Below are positions 9,306 through 16,026 of a stretch of 64,000 nucleotides of DNA, one piece after another. The DNA is taken from contig CALXSY010000008.1 in assembly GCA_944391285.1 (NCBI GenBank), positions 1 to 64,000 on the forward strand, given 5' to 3'. Below the pieces are notes generated by a model. It did no database searches and was not told where the DNA came from. It worked only from the letters and a program-made list of their open reading frames with translations. Each line of letters opens with the position of its first letter. The first letter of the stretch is position 1. A program made the position numbers and the translations under genes. This DNA is from an uncultured Clostridia bacterium (GTDB lineage Bacteria; Bacillota; Peptococcia; Peptococcales; Peptococcaceae).

Positions 9306-9333
9306 GGAGTTATATGAATGGAGTTATATGAAT
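9306..9333 (+). repeat. Tandem 14-bp duplication of ribosome site and start codon
   Basis: The sequence ggagttatatgaat occurs twice with no gap (9306-9319, 9320-9333). Each copy contains GGAG and an ATG. The first ATG (9314) opens a 5-codon frame, MNGVI, whose TGA at 9329-9331 overlaps the lysR ATG at 9328 as ATGA. The duplication thus places a coupled mini-cistron in front of lysR. Confidence 0.8.
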
Positions 9334-10221
9334 ATTGAACACTTATACTACCTTCAAAAAGTCTTAGAATATCAATCTTTTTCTTTAGCAGCACAAAATC
9401 TTTTCACTTCCCAACAAAACCTCAGCAATATTGTTGCTCATATCGAAAAAGAGTTTAATTGCGTAATCTTCAAACGCTCTCGCAAAGGCATAAAACTAAC
9501 TGCTGAGGGAAAAATTCTTATGCCTAAAATTAATAATCTGCTTTTTTGCTACGAAGATTGCCTAAATACCTTTAATGATACCAGCTATTCTACAAAATTA
9601 GCGATTAATACTAATATTTCCTCAACAAACCTTTGTTTTTTTATCGAAGATATCTCCCAGTCAAACTTTAATGTTACCATTTATGAAGAGTTTTCCAACA
9701 AAAGAATAATTGACAAAGTGCTGCGTAATGACTGTACCTATGGTTTGCTTTTGCTCTATCACTCACTGGATGCAGCATTATCAAAAAAAATTGATGTACA
9801 TGTTATTGCCGAATTTGACGCATGTTTAATGGTGCCCTATGACGATCCTTTAGCTAATCTGGACGGCATTACTCTGGAACAATGTCTCTCCTATCCCCTA
9901 ATTTTAGACAACGGAAATGTTATTAAAGAAAAGGTAATTGATTATAATATTCACAAGCAAAATATGGCTGTTTCTTTAAACATTTCATCTATTATCAATG
10001 CAAGCAACTTTAATTACATTACTTTGATTCTTAAGCGTCATGGTTATGGAATAGCGGCAAAAAGAACCTCTACACAACAAATTCACCAAATACCTATTAT
10101 TGATATTCCCAAAGCTAATTTAGCTGTTATTTACAACAAAAGCTTTCAACCGCAGAAAAAAGATTTACTTTTGTTTAAATACCTTGAGAAATATTTTAAT
10201 TTTAACAGCAATTTCTTTTGA
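9328..10221 (+). CDS. LysR-family transcriptional regulator
   Basis: This 297-aa regulator begins MNIEHLYYLQKVLEYQSFS, the typical winged helix-turn-helix start of LysR proteins. The helix-turn-helix spans about residues 4-62 (including SLAAQNLFTSQQNLSNIVAHIE), followed by a periplasmic-binding-protein-like effector domain to the C-terminus. An in-frame ATG at 9301 would add nine atypical residues, so I prefer 9328. The gene is divergent from the MFS/phosphodiesterase operon and is its probable regulator. The effector is unknown but is presumably the transported or hydrolysed compound. Transcription ends at the strong hairpin at 10279. Confidence 0.9.
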   Translation: MNIEHLYYLQKVLEYQSFSLAAQNLFTSQQNLSNIVAHIEKEFNCVIFKRSRKGIKLTAEGKILMPKINNLLFCYEDCLNTFNDTSYSTKLAINTNISSTNLCFFIEDISQSNFNVTIYEEFSNKRIIDKVLRNDCTYGLLLLYHSLDAALSKKIDVHVIAEFDACLMVPYDDPLANLDGITLEQCLSYPLILDNGNVIKEKVIDYNIHKQNMAVSLNISSIINASNFNYITLILKRHGYGIAAKRTSTQQIHQIPIIDIPKANLAVIYNKSFQPQKKDLLLFKYLEKYFNFNSNFF

Positions 10222-10278
10222 TTAGCTTTTTAAAATAATTGCTAAAGTGCATAAATAGATAAACTTTTACAAAACAAA

Positions 10279-10318
10279 AAAAGCCTCTGTTTTTGATTAA
10301 TCAAAAACAGAGGCTTTT
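10279..10318. terminator. Bidirectional terminator between lysR and tRNA-Leu
   Basis: An 18-bp perfect stem with TTAA loop is flanked by an A-run on one side and a T-run on the other. It can terminate lysR (plus) and the tRNA-Leu transcript (minus). Confidence 0.9.
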
Positions 10319-10321
10319 TAC

Positions 10322-10405
10322 TGCCGAAGGTGGGACTCGAACCCACACGCTTTTGACGGCGGCGGATTTTGAGTCCGCTGCGTCTGCCAATTCCGCCACT
10401 TCGGC
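10322..10405 (-). tRNA. tRNA-Leu (anticodon CAA)
   Basis: The minus strand folds as a class II tRNA. Acceptor stem GCCGAAG pairs with CTTCGGC. The anticodon stem GCGGA/TCCGC encloses loop CTCAAAA with anticodon CAA (Leu, UUG codons). A long variable arm and the T-loop GTTCGAGTC follow. The 3' CCA is not encoded. A consensus promoter lies just upstream and a strong terminator just downstream. Confidence 0.95.
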
Positions 10406-10431
10406 TTAAGTAACTTATCGTTACTTGTACT

Positions 10432-10460
10432 ATTATACTCACTTCTACCAGGCTTGTCAA
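10432..10460 (-). promoter_or_regulatory. Sigma-A promoter of tRNA-Leu
   Basis: On the minus strand TTGACA (10460-10455) and TATAAT (10437-10432) are 17 nt apart, a perfect consensus about 26 nt before the tRNA 5' end. Confidence 0.9.
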
Positions 10461-10492
10461 CAATTTTTTTTGTTTTTTTTGTAAAAAATACA

Positions 10493-10534
10493 AAGGAATA
10501 CTTTACTTTTATATAAACAAGCAAAGTATTCCTT
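10493..10534 (-). terminator. Terminator of the amidase gene
   Basis: A 12-bp stem (AAGGAATACTTT and its complement) is followed by a T-rich run on the minus strand, about 30 nt past the amidase stop codon. Confidence 0.8.
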
Positions 10535-10561
10535 AAATAATCCTCTTGTATTTATGCTTTA

Positions 10562-12301
10562 TCAATAAGCAGCGAAATACTCTACTATGCCTTGATAAAT
10601 ACCATTTGCCATTATACTCTGATAAGAATCACTGGCTAAAAGAGCTTCGTCTTCAGCATTGGATAAATATCCTGCCTCAACCAAAATACTGGGGCAATCG
10701 GTTTCTCTGATGACCACAAAGTTACTGGTTTTGGTTGTGCTGTCACGTCCGGTAGCTTGTCCCAAAGCATTGCTGACATCTGTGGCAAACTCTTTACGAA
10801 TATAACTTTGCGCAGAAGACGTCAAAGTTCCGCTTTCACAATAATAATAAACTTCAATGCCGTTTTTCTCGTAATTATTATCTAAAGCATTGCCATGAAT
10901 AGATATGAATAAATCAGCATTATTCTCATTAGCCAGATCTGTGCGATCATAAAGAGTCATATCAACTGGATCTTCTTCTCTTGTCATTATTACTGTTGCC
11001 CCTTGAGCCTCCAAAATATCTTTTAATTTTAAACCGATAGTTGTGCCAACTTCCATATCAGTAAAACCTAAAACTCGACCAACAGCTCCCGGGTCTACTA
11101 CACCGTTTTTGTAACTTCCGTGACCAGGGTCAATAACAATCGTTTTGCCTGCCAAACCGCTGTTTTCTAAATCTCTGTGACGAATGCGAAGTGTCAATGT
11201 ATCATCATTTTTGTTAACGGTGCAGTATGCCCCGTCTTTCATTTGCAGTTTAAGGCTGATTTGATTGTTGCTTTGGCTTAATTTAGTGCTTGCCAGCGGA
11301 CCTTGATCTAAGTTTAAATCCAAAGGAGTATCGCATTTAGCGTTAGCCATCGTGATATTAACGGTGCTGGCACTGCTTTGTGAACTGCTGATAGCACTGG
11401 AACCAACATCAAAAATTAAAATAGTTTCGTCATCATTAGTGATCATATTTAAAAGCGAAATTTGACTGATTTCTCCTGTAGGATTGCTGGGTGTCGTTTG
11501 ATTGTTGTTTTGTGAGGAGTGATTGGCATTATAGGTAGCTTCGTCTACTATTAACCAGCTGGCGATATAGCCTTTAGTACCGTTAGACAAGGTTACATTG
11601 TACCACAAATCACCATTTGCTGCTTTCTTTTCTCCCGTTACCGTAACCCGAGTACCGTCTAATACCTGAGTAATAGCTGTACTTTCTGTAGTAGCATCAG
11701 AACGCACATTGACTACGCTGCCATCAACTACACCTACATAGGAATCAAATACCTTAGTCGGTACAGGTGTAATAGTTAAACCGTCGGTTAAATTGAAATT
11801 GTACTGCCAGCCAAAGGTATCGACAGCAAATCTCCATGTTAACGGGAAATAGGTGACATCACGAAAGACCAACAGCGGATATTCTTCCTTGCTGTTGTCA
11901 ATAGTTTCGCCGGAAACATTGATTTTAAACTGAGCAATGGAAGCTGTATAGCTGCCTTGATTGGTGGTGCTTGAAGTGTAAGGCTTATATTGGCTCTGCG
12001 CTGTTTCAGCATCGGGAATAAAGCTTAGCGGTTCAACCTTTAAGCCGTTGGTATTATCCCAAGCTGTCGATAAGCCTAATAATCTGGCATCATAATAGGT
12101 CATCGGCACATAAGTAATATCCTTATAAAGAATGAAGGGATATTGATTAGTGCTTTGCTCAATATTCAGACCGTTTAACGTTACCTTAAAACTTGGCAAT
12201 GTTACTTTAACATCCTGCGCTTGAGCAGCTTGTCCCCAGCCTAAGCATAATGCGCAGCTTAAAATGCCGATACCGGCGATTTTTCGTAATTGTATTTTCA
12301 T
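10562..12301 (-). CDS. N-acetylmuramoyl-L-alanine amidase with stalk, SH3 and AMIN domains
   Basis: This 579-aa secreted cell-wall hydrolase starts with a signal peptide ending AAQA near residue 28. Two copper-amine-oxidase-N (stalk) domains follow (about 30-90 and 110-180), then a bacterial SH3 domain (about 185-255), an AMIN domain (about 275-370) and a C-terminal Amidase_3 zinc domain (about 380-575). The last has IDPGHG, a conserved E in DMEVGTT, SIHGNA and VEAGYLSN. It cleaves the bond between MurNAc and the stem peptide. I use the ATG at 12301; the frame extends 7 codons further to a TTG. It is followed by its own terminator and then the tRNA gene. Confidence 0.93.
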   Translation of the reverse strand: MKIQLRKIAGIGILSCALCLGWGQAAQAQDVKVTLPSFKVTLNGLNIEQSTNQYPFILYKDITYVPMTYYDARLLGLSTAWDNTNGLKVEPLSFIPDAETAQSQYKPYTSSTTNQGSYTASIAQFKINVSGETIDNSKEEYPLLVFRDVTYFPLTWRFAVDTFGWQYNFNLTDGLTITPVPTKVFDSYVGVVDGSVVNVRSDATTESTAITQVLDGTRVTVTGEKKAANGDLWYNVTLSNGTKGYIASWLIVDEATYNANHSSQNNNQTTPSNPTGEISQISLLNMITNDDETILIFDVGSSAISSSQSSASTVNITMANAKCDTPLDLNLDQGPLASTKLSQSNNQISLKLQMKDGAYCTVNKNDDTLTLRIRHRDLENSGLAGKTIVIDPGHGSYKNGVVDPGAVGRVLGFTDMEVGTTIGLKLKDILEAQGATVIMTREEDPVDMTLYDRTDLANENNADLFISIHGNALDNNYEKNGIEVYYYCESGTLTSSAQSYIRKEFATDVSNALGQATGRDSTTKTSNFVVIRETDCPSILVEAGYLSNAEDEALLASDSYQSIMANGIYQGIVEYFAAY

Positions 12302-12421
12302 TAGTCTTCGCTCGCTTTCCAAAGTAGTATTTCATTATTTTAAACTATTTTTTAATTTTGTGCAATATAATCTTAAGATTTGTTAAAAATTACATCTCTA
12401 TATAATTGCGACATCCTGTTT

Positions 12422-12430
12422 ATTATACCA
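12422..12430 (-). promoter_or_regulatory. Probable extended -10 promoter of the amidase gene
   Basis: The minus strand reads TGGTATAAT, an extended -10 element, about 120 nt upstream of the amidase ATG. The -35 region is poor. The 12302-12523 stretch otherwise holds only AT-rich leader sequence. Confidence 0.45.
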
Positions 12431-12523
12431 AACTTCGCATATATTTGCTATACTTCATTTGATTTTTTACAAATACTTAATTTTTTCACCAAAAAATCTT
12501 AATAATATCTTCACAATTTAAAA

Positions 12524-12553
12524 AGCTGCTTAAAGATTGGTCTCTAAACAGCT
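12524..12553 (-). terminator. Terminator after the sigK 3' fragment
   Basis: A 12-bp stem (AGCTGTTTAGAG with CTTTAAGCAGCT) is followed by TTTTT on the minus strand, 7 nt past the stop of the sigK tail. It was presumably the original sigK terminator and now also ends recombinase read-through transcripts. Confidence 0.75.
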
Positions 12554-12559
12554 CTCCTT

Positions 12560-12613
12560 TTATTCATATTGACTGCGCAGCTTTTCGATAGCTTTTTTTT
12601 CAATGCGCGATAC
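12560..12613 (-). CDS. sigK: Detached 3' end of sigK (last 17 codons)
   Basis: On the minus strand this short open stretch encodes VSRIEKKAIEKLRSQYE followed by TAA. It is the C-terminal end of the sigma-K region 4.2 recognition helix and tail, which in family members follows SRSYV (compare the SRIEKRAL of Bacillus sigma-K). The sigK frame at 19335-19967 stops just after SYVSR. The preceding in-frame codon here is TAA, so the piece cannot be expressed alone. Joining codon V206 (19350-19352) to this GTA codon gives a 222-aa sigma-K. It lies 22 nt beyond the recombinase stop codon, with a terminator directly after its own stop. Confidence 0.93.
   Translation of the reverse strand, partial: VSRIEKKAIEKLRSQYE
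12609..12613 (-). other. Element boundary, recombinase-side att core (GTATC)
   Basis: The 5-bp GTATC on the minus strand is identical to the core at 19348-19352 and sits at the same codon of sigK. The arm on the element side contains CTTACA (12635-12630), which mirrors TGTAAG in the other junction. Confidence 0.8.
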
Positions 12614-12635
12614 TTATAAGCAGAAATATTGTAAG

Positions 12636-14204
12636 TTAAACAGGCAGAATTATTTCCGGCTGTTTAAATAGAAATTTAATAATAATATTCTTTTCCTCAG
12701 TCAATTCTATTCGCTCTATCAAACTGACTAAAAACTGTCTTTCGCTAAAAAAATTCTGCCGGAAATCCTCTATTATATCTTTTACATTTATCTCCGGTCT
12801 TGCCGTCTCTCTTTTTTCAAGCGCTGTTAGTCTTTCCTCTGCTCTCTGGCGTTTTTGTTCGATTTTTTGCAATATACGCTTAAAGTCCGCCTCACTTAAA
12901 AAATCATTCAGCTGATCTAAATATATTTTATCCATTTTGTCATTTAAGCTGTCGATCTCCTGCCGCAAAGCCTTAATTTCCGCAGCAGAAGCAGCGTCTT
13001 TTTGCCACTTGTCAATAATTTTCTGCGCCAGAGGTTCTAATTGTTCAAAGGCGAAATATTGCCAGCATATTTCTTGCACTCTCGCTATCACTGCTTCATT
13101 AACGGTCTTTTCTTTAATAAAATGACCGCTGCAAGCCCCGCTTTTGCTGAAACGCTGATAAGTGCGGCAAACAAAATAAAGAATATCTTCGCCTTGGGTA
13201 TTCTTTCTGTTTATCACCGCCAGAGGATAGCCGCATTCATGGCAAAAAATCAAGCCTTTAAGCAAGTATTCATAGGTACGGCTGCGGGTATATTTGCGGC
13301 TGTTTAAAAGAAATTGTATTTTATGAAATGTTTCTTTATCAATTATTGCTTCATGGGTATTTTCAACCACCAGCCAATCTTCTTTGGCTTGACGCAGACA
13401 TTTTTTAGACTTATAGCTGGCTTTCACCGTTCGTCCTTGCACCATGTTGCCGATATAGGTTTCGTTTTGCAGCATAGCAGAAATCCGCTCACTGCTCCAT
13501 AAGCCACTGTAAATGCCTCCTCGGTTCTTTCTGCCGCAATACATTCCGGGAGAAGGAATCTGCTCCTCATTGAGCTGTACGGCAATTTGCCGGCAGGATA
13601 ATCCCTCCGAGGCATAGGCAAAAATGCGTTTAACTATTTCTGCTGCCTCCTTGTCAATGACAATTTTGTTTTTTTCGCTCGGGTGCATTTTATAGCCATA
13701 CACGGGCTTAGCGCCGATAAATAACCCCTTTTTTTGTTTATCGTGCTTAACCGCTTTAATTTTTTTGGAAATATCCTTCGCATACATATCATTCATGATA
13801 GCTTTAAAGGGCGTTATATCATTGACAGTTGAATCAGTTCCGGTGTCAATGCCGTCTAAAAGGGAGATATATCTCACCTCATGCTCCGGAAAATACCGCT
13901 CCAGATAATGCCCCGTTAAAATATAATCTCTGCCTAAACGGCTGAGGTCTTTGGTGATGACCATATTTACCCTTTTTGCCTCAATGTCGCCCAACAGGCG
14001 TTTAAAGCTCGGGCGGTCAAAATTGGTGCCGCTCCAACCGTCGTCTATGTATACTGCGTGAATCTTCAGCCCTTGTTCAGCGGCAAATTCCTTTAGCAAA
14101 GATTGTTGATTAGTAACGCTTTGGGACGGTCCTTCATTTTCATCTTCCTTGGACAAGCGAATATATAGCGCTGCTTGATAATCCTCGGGATTTTCTATTT
14201 TCAA
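12636..14204 (-). CDS. Large serine recombinase (SpoIVCA-type) of the sigK element
   Basis: This 522-aa large serine recombinase has an N-terminal resolvase domain (about 10-155) with catalytic S18 in YIRLSKED and the conserved arginines of DLSRLGRD. A Recombinase domain follows (about 160-270, with GAKPVYGYK), then a zinc beta-ribbon with CHECGYPL and a later CSGHF, and a coiled-coil-rich C-terminus. The start is TTG with GGGAGG 9 nt upstream. The stop codon abuts the att arm. It is in the same orientation as sigK, and its role is very likely site-specific excision of the element to rebuild sigK. B. subtilis SpoIVCA is of similar class and size. Confidence 0.95.
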   Translation of the reverse strand: MKIENPEDYQAALYIRLSKEDENEGPSQSVTNQQSLLKEFAAEQGLKIHAVYIDDGWSGTNFDRPSFKRLLGDIEAKRVNMVITKDLSRLGRDYILTGHYLERYFPEHEVRYISLLDGIDTGTDSTVNDITPFKAIMNDMYAKDISKKIKAVKHDKQKKGLFIGAKPVYGYKMHPSEKNKIVIDKEAAEIVKRIFAYASEGLSCRQIAVQLNEEQIPSPGMYCGRKNRGGIYSGLWSSERISAMLQNETYIGNMVQGRTVKASYKSKKCLRQAKEDWLVVENTHEAIIDKETFHKIQFLLNSRKYTRSRTYEYLLKGLIFCHECGYPLAVINRKNTQGEDILYFVCRTYQRFSKSGACSGHFIKEKTVNEAVIARVQEICWQYFAFEQLEPLAQKIIDKWQKDAASAAEIKALRQEIDSLNDKMDKIYLDQLNDFLSEADFKRILQKIEQKRQRAEERLTALEKRETARPEINVKDIIEDFRQNFFSERQFLVSLIERIELTEEKNIIIKFLFKQPEIILPV

Positions 14205-14238
14205 TAACGCTCACCTCCCTTTTTAATTTTACCCAATT

Positions 14239-14361
14239 TTAAACCAGCTCCTGCAATCTTTGCCGCAAATACCGGCAAAAAGTCTCCTGCAATAATTGCA
14301 CCAGCTCTGTATCACTTTGGCTGTATTGGCAGTATACGACTGGCAAAGGCTTTTTTTTCAT
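14239..14361 (-). CDS. 40-aa protein upstream of the recombinase (candidate directionality factor)
   Basis: A short gene encodes 40 residues starting MKKKPLPVVYCQYSQSDTEL and ending in a basic, amphipathic stretch (RYLRQRLQELV). AGGAGG lies 8 nt before the ATG, an excellent ribosome site. The gene ends 34 nt before the recombinase start, so the two are co-transcribed. I recognise no family. Large serine recombinases need a small partner for excision, and the C. difficile sigK element encodes its own. Position and size make this the best local candidate, but that is inference. Confidence 0.6.
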   Translation of the reverse strand: MKKKPLPVVYCQYSQSDTELVQLLQETFCRYLRQRLQELV

Positions 14362-14430
14362 CCTCTCCACCTCCTCTGCTCCATCGTATGAAGTGAGTAC
14401 TGACATTTTGCCTGTCCGCTGATAAATAAA

Positions 14431-14463
14431 AAAGCTTAAATCTCCTTTGAGATTCAAGCTTTT
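14431..14463 (-). terminator. Terminator overlapping the ygbA stop codon
   Basis: An inverted repeat AAGCTT..ATCTC / GAGAT..AAGCTT is followed by a T-run on the minus strand. It separates ygbA from the downstream 40-aa/recombinase pair, which suggests those have their own promoter. Confidence 0.65.
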
Positions 14464-14800
14464 AATTTTCTTTTTTAGTTAATCTTTGCTCCTTTTTGCT
14501 TTCCAGCAAATGGCGAATCGCCATCAGGGGATGATGATAAATCATTCGAGGACCGGCGTAGCGCATCACCTTTTTAATCTCCTCTCTCATTTGGGGAGAA
14601 TAGCAATGCACTCGACAATTTGAACAAAAAGTTTTGTTTTCCATAAAAGGACAACGGTCACTTCTTGCACAGGCATAATCTTTTAAAGCTTGGCAGTCGG
14701 CACAGATTTCTCCTTTGGTATGGTGATTGCCGTGACAGTATAAATCAATCATTAAACCAACCACAGCCTTCTCCCGCTGTCTTTTTTTTGCTATATCCAT
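14462..14800 (-). CDS. ygbA: YgbA family (nitrous oxide-stimulated promoter) protein
   Basis: This 112-aa protein matches the YgbA/PF11756 pattern. It is Cys-rich (C22, C33, C36, C50, C59, C62, C66), with blocks ICADCQALKDYA, RCPFMENKTFCSNCRVHCY and VMRYAGPRMIYHHPLMAIRHL that I recognise from the family. In enterobacteria ygbA belongs to the NO-responsive NsrR regulon; its biochemical role is not settled to my knowledge. I start at 14800 because AGGAG lies 8 nt upstream; the frame extends 22 codons further without a ribosome site. It is cargo inside the sigK element, with no evident link to recombination. Confidence 0.88.
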   Translation of the reverse strand: MDIAKKRQREKAVVGLMIDLYCHGNHHTKGEICADCQALKDYACARSDRCPFMENKTFCSNCRVHCYSPQMREEIKKVMRYAGPRMIYHHPLMAIRHLLESKKEQRLTKKEN

Positions 14801-14900
14801 CACTATCGCTCCTAAGATAAAATTTCTTTTAAAACAGCAATTTTTTCGGCAAATCTCCAATAACACCTACTTTTATTTTCTGCATTTAGCTTAAAAATCC

Positions 14901-14930
14901 TTGCCAGACTCCTTCATTATGCTTTATAAT
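14901..14930 (+). promoter_or_regulatory. Sigma-A-like promoter of the lipoprotein gene
   Basis: TTGCCA (14901-14906) and TATAAT (14925-14930) are separated by 18 nt, 32 nt upstream of the lipoprotein ATG, which has AAGGAGG in front. Confidence 0.6.
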
Positions 14931-14961
14931 TAATTATAATCATCCCAAGGAGGTTTTTTAG

Positions 14962-15987
14962 ATGCAAAGAAAAGTACTGCCTTTGCTAATATTAATGCTT
15001 TTAATTTTCTGCTCCTGCCAAAATACCCCTGCTGCCACTAAAGAAGCCGATTTATGGCTGGCTCATGCTGAAGACGGCAAGGAGATTGCCCAGTTAGTCC
15101 TGGATGAGCAGACTGCCAAAATCTATTTTTACAGCTATGAATATGATTCCCAATATGAGCAAAATTTGCTGAAGCAGTGTTTCTATATCTTCTATTCGCT
15201 GACTGCCGAGGAGGATGGTTTGCTTAATGGTCAGTTAGCCGCCTCCGATTATTACTATCAAAGCGACTCCGGAGAATATCTGGAGATGACAGACTGCCAA
15301 ATACAAATAACAGAGCAAAGCCTTAGTATAAATTATCTTGACTTGCCCGCTGAAACAGCCTCTTTTCTTCCGCAAACTTTTGAGCCAGTAGCCGAAGCTG
15401 ACAGGGAAAAAGCCGCTTTAAAGCGCCCATTTTACCGAGATGACGTGCAGTTTGACTTTGATACTAAAATATCCGCTGAGCAATTTATCGACGAATACGG
15501 TCAGCCTCTTGAGCAAAATTCAGAGCAGGTTTGGGATGAGGATTATCAGTTGATCAGCCTTTATTATGACTGGGGTTCGGTGCAATTGCTCCATTATTCG
15601 CCGGCAGACTCTTACAGTTTAATTGAGTTTTCCACCACCCAAGAAAAAACGGCTCCTCATATCCGCAATATTGCTTTGGGCATGGATTATAAAGAAGTGC
15701 TCCAAAATTTCCGCCTGGATTATGAGGTGGACAATTACACCCTTACTCCCAATGAGGATATTTCTGCTTCAACGGTTGCCAATATTCCCGGAGCCGGCTT
15801 TTATCATGTGTACGGCGAAGAAGACCAATATTACTGGCGGTTGTACGGCACCTCGCTGCACTGGAATTCTTACGGCTCTATTGAAACCGCTAATGAAATC
15901 AAATACACCAACGGCTTAGATATGCTTTTTTTCGAGTTTGATGATGGCAAATTAAGCAAAATAACCTATCGGCAAGCCTTTGATTAA
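14962..15987 (+). CDS. Putative lipoprotein, unknown function (element cargo)
   Basis: This 341-aa protein has a lipoprotein signal peptide (KVLPLLILMLLIFCSC, lipidated Cys probably C19), so it is expected to be membrane-anchored on the outside. The mature part is acidic, rich in Tyr, Asp and Glu, and predicted beta-rich, with repeated YY/DY pairs. I recognise no domain. AAGGAGG precedes the ATG. It is the only plus-strand gene inside the sigK element and has its own promoter and terminator, so it is probably expressed in vegetative cells. A link to sporulation is not shown. Confidence 0.75.
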   Translation: MQRKVLPLLILMLLIFCSCQNTPAATKEADLWLAHAEDGKEIAQLVLDEQTAKIYFYSYEYDSQYEQNLLKQCFYIFYSLTAEEDGLLNGQLAASDYYYQSDSGEYLEMTDCQIQITEQSLSINYLDLPAETASFLPQTFEPVAEADREKAALKRPFYRDDVQFDFDTKISAEQFIDEYGQPLEQNSEQVWDEDYQLISLYYDWGSVQLLHYSPADSYSLIEFSTTQEKTAPHIRNIALGMDYKEVLQNFRLDYEVDNYTLTPNEDISASTVANIPGAGFYHVYGEEDQYYWRLYGTSLHWNSYGSIETANEIKYTNGLDMLFFEFDDGKLSKITYRQAFD

Positions 15988-15991
15988 TTAA

Positions 15992-16023
15992 AAACCCGAT
16001 GAGAATTAATTCTCACCGGGTTT
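15992..16023. terminator. Convergent terminator between the lipoprotein and surface-protein genes
   Basis: The hairpin AAACCCG.TGAGAA-TTAA-TTCTCA.CGGGTTT lies between two converging genes. Short A and T runs flank it, so it can act in both directions. Confidence 0.8.
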
Positions 16024-16026
16024 ATG

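Noticed and set aside
10242-10524. Two short minus-strand open frames overlapping the tRNA-Leu
   Set aside because: They translate the tRNA and flanking terminators and have no ribosome sites.
12636-14204. Remnant of a prophage or conjugative transposon
   Set aside because: No phage structural, replication or transfer genes lie between the sigK junctions, and the exact fit to sigK favours a developmental excision element.
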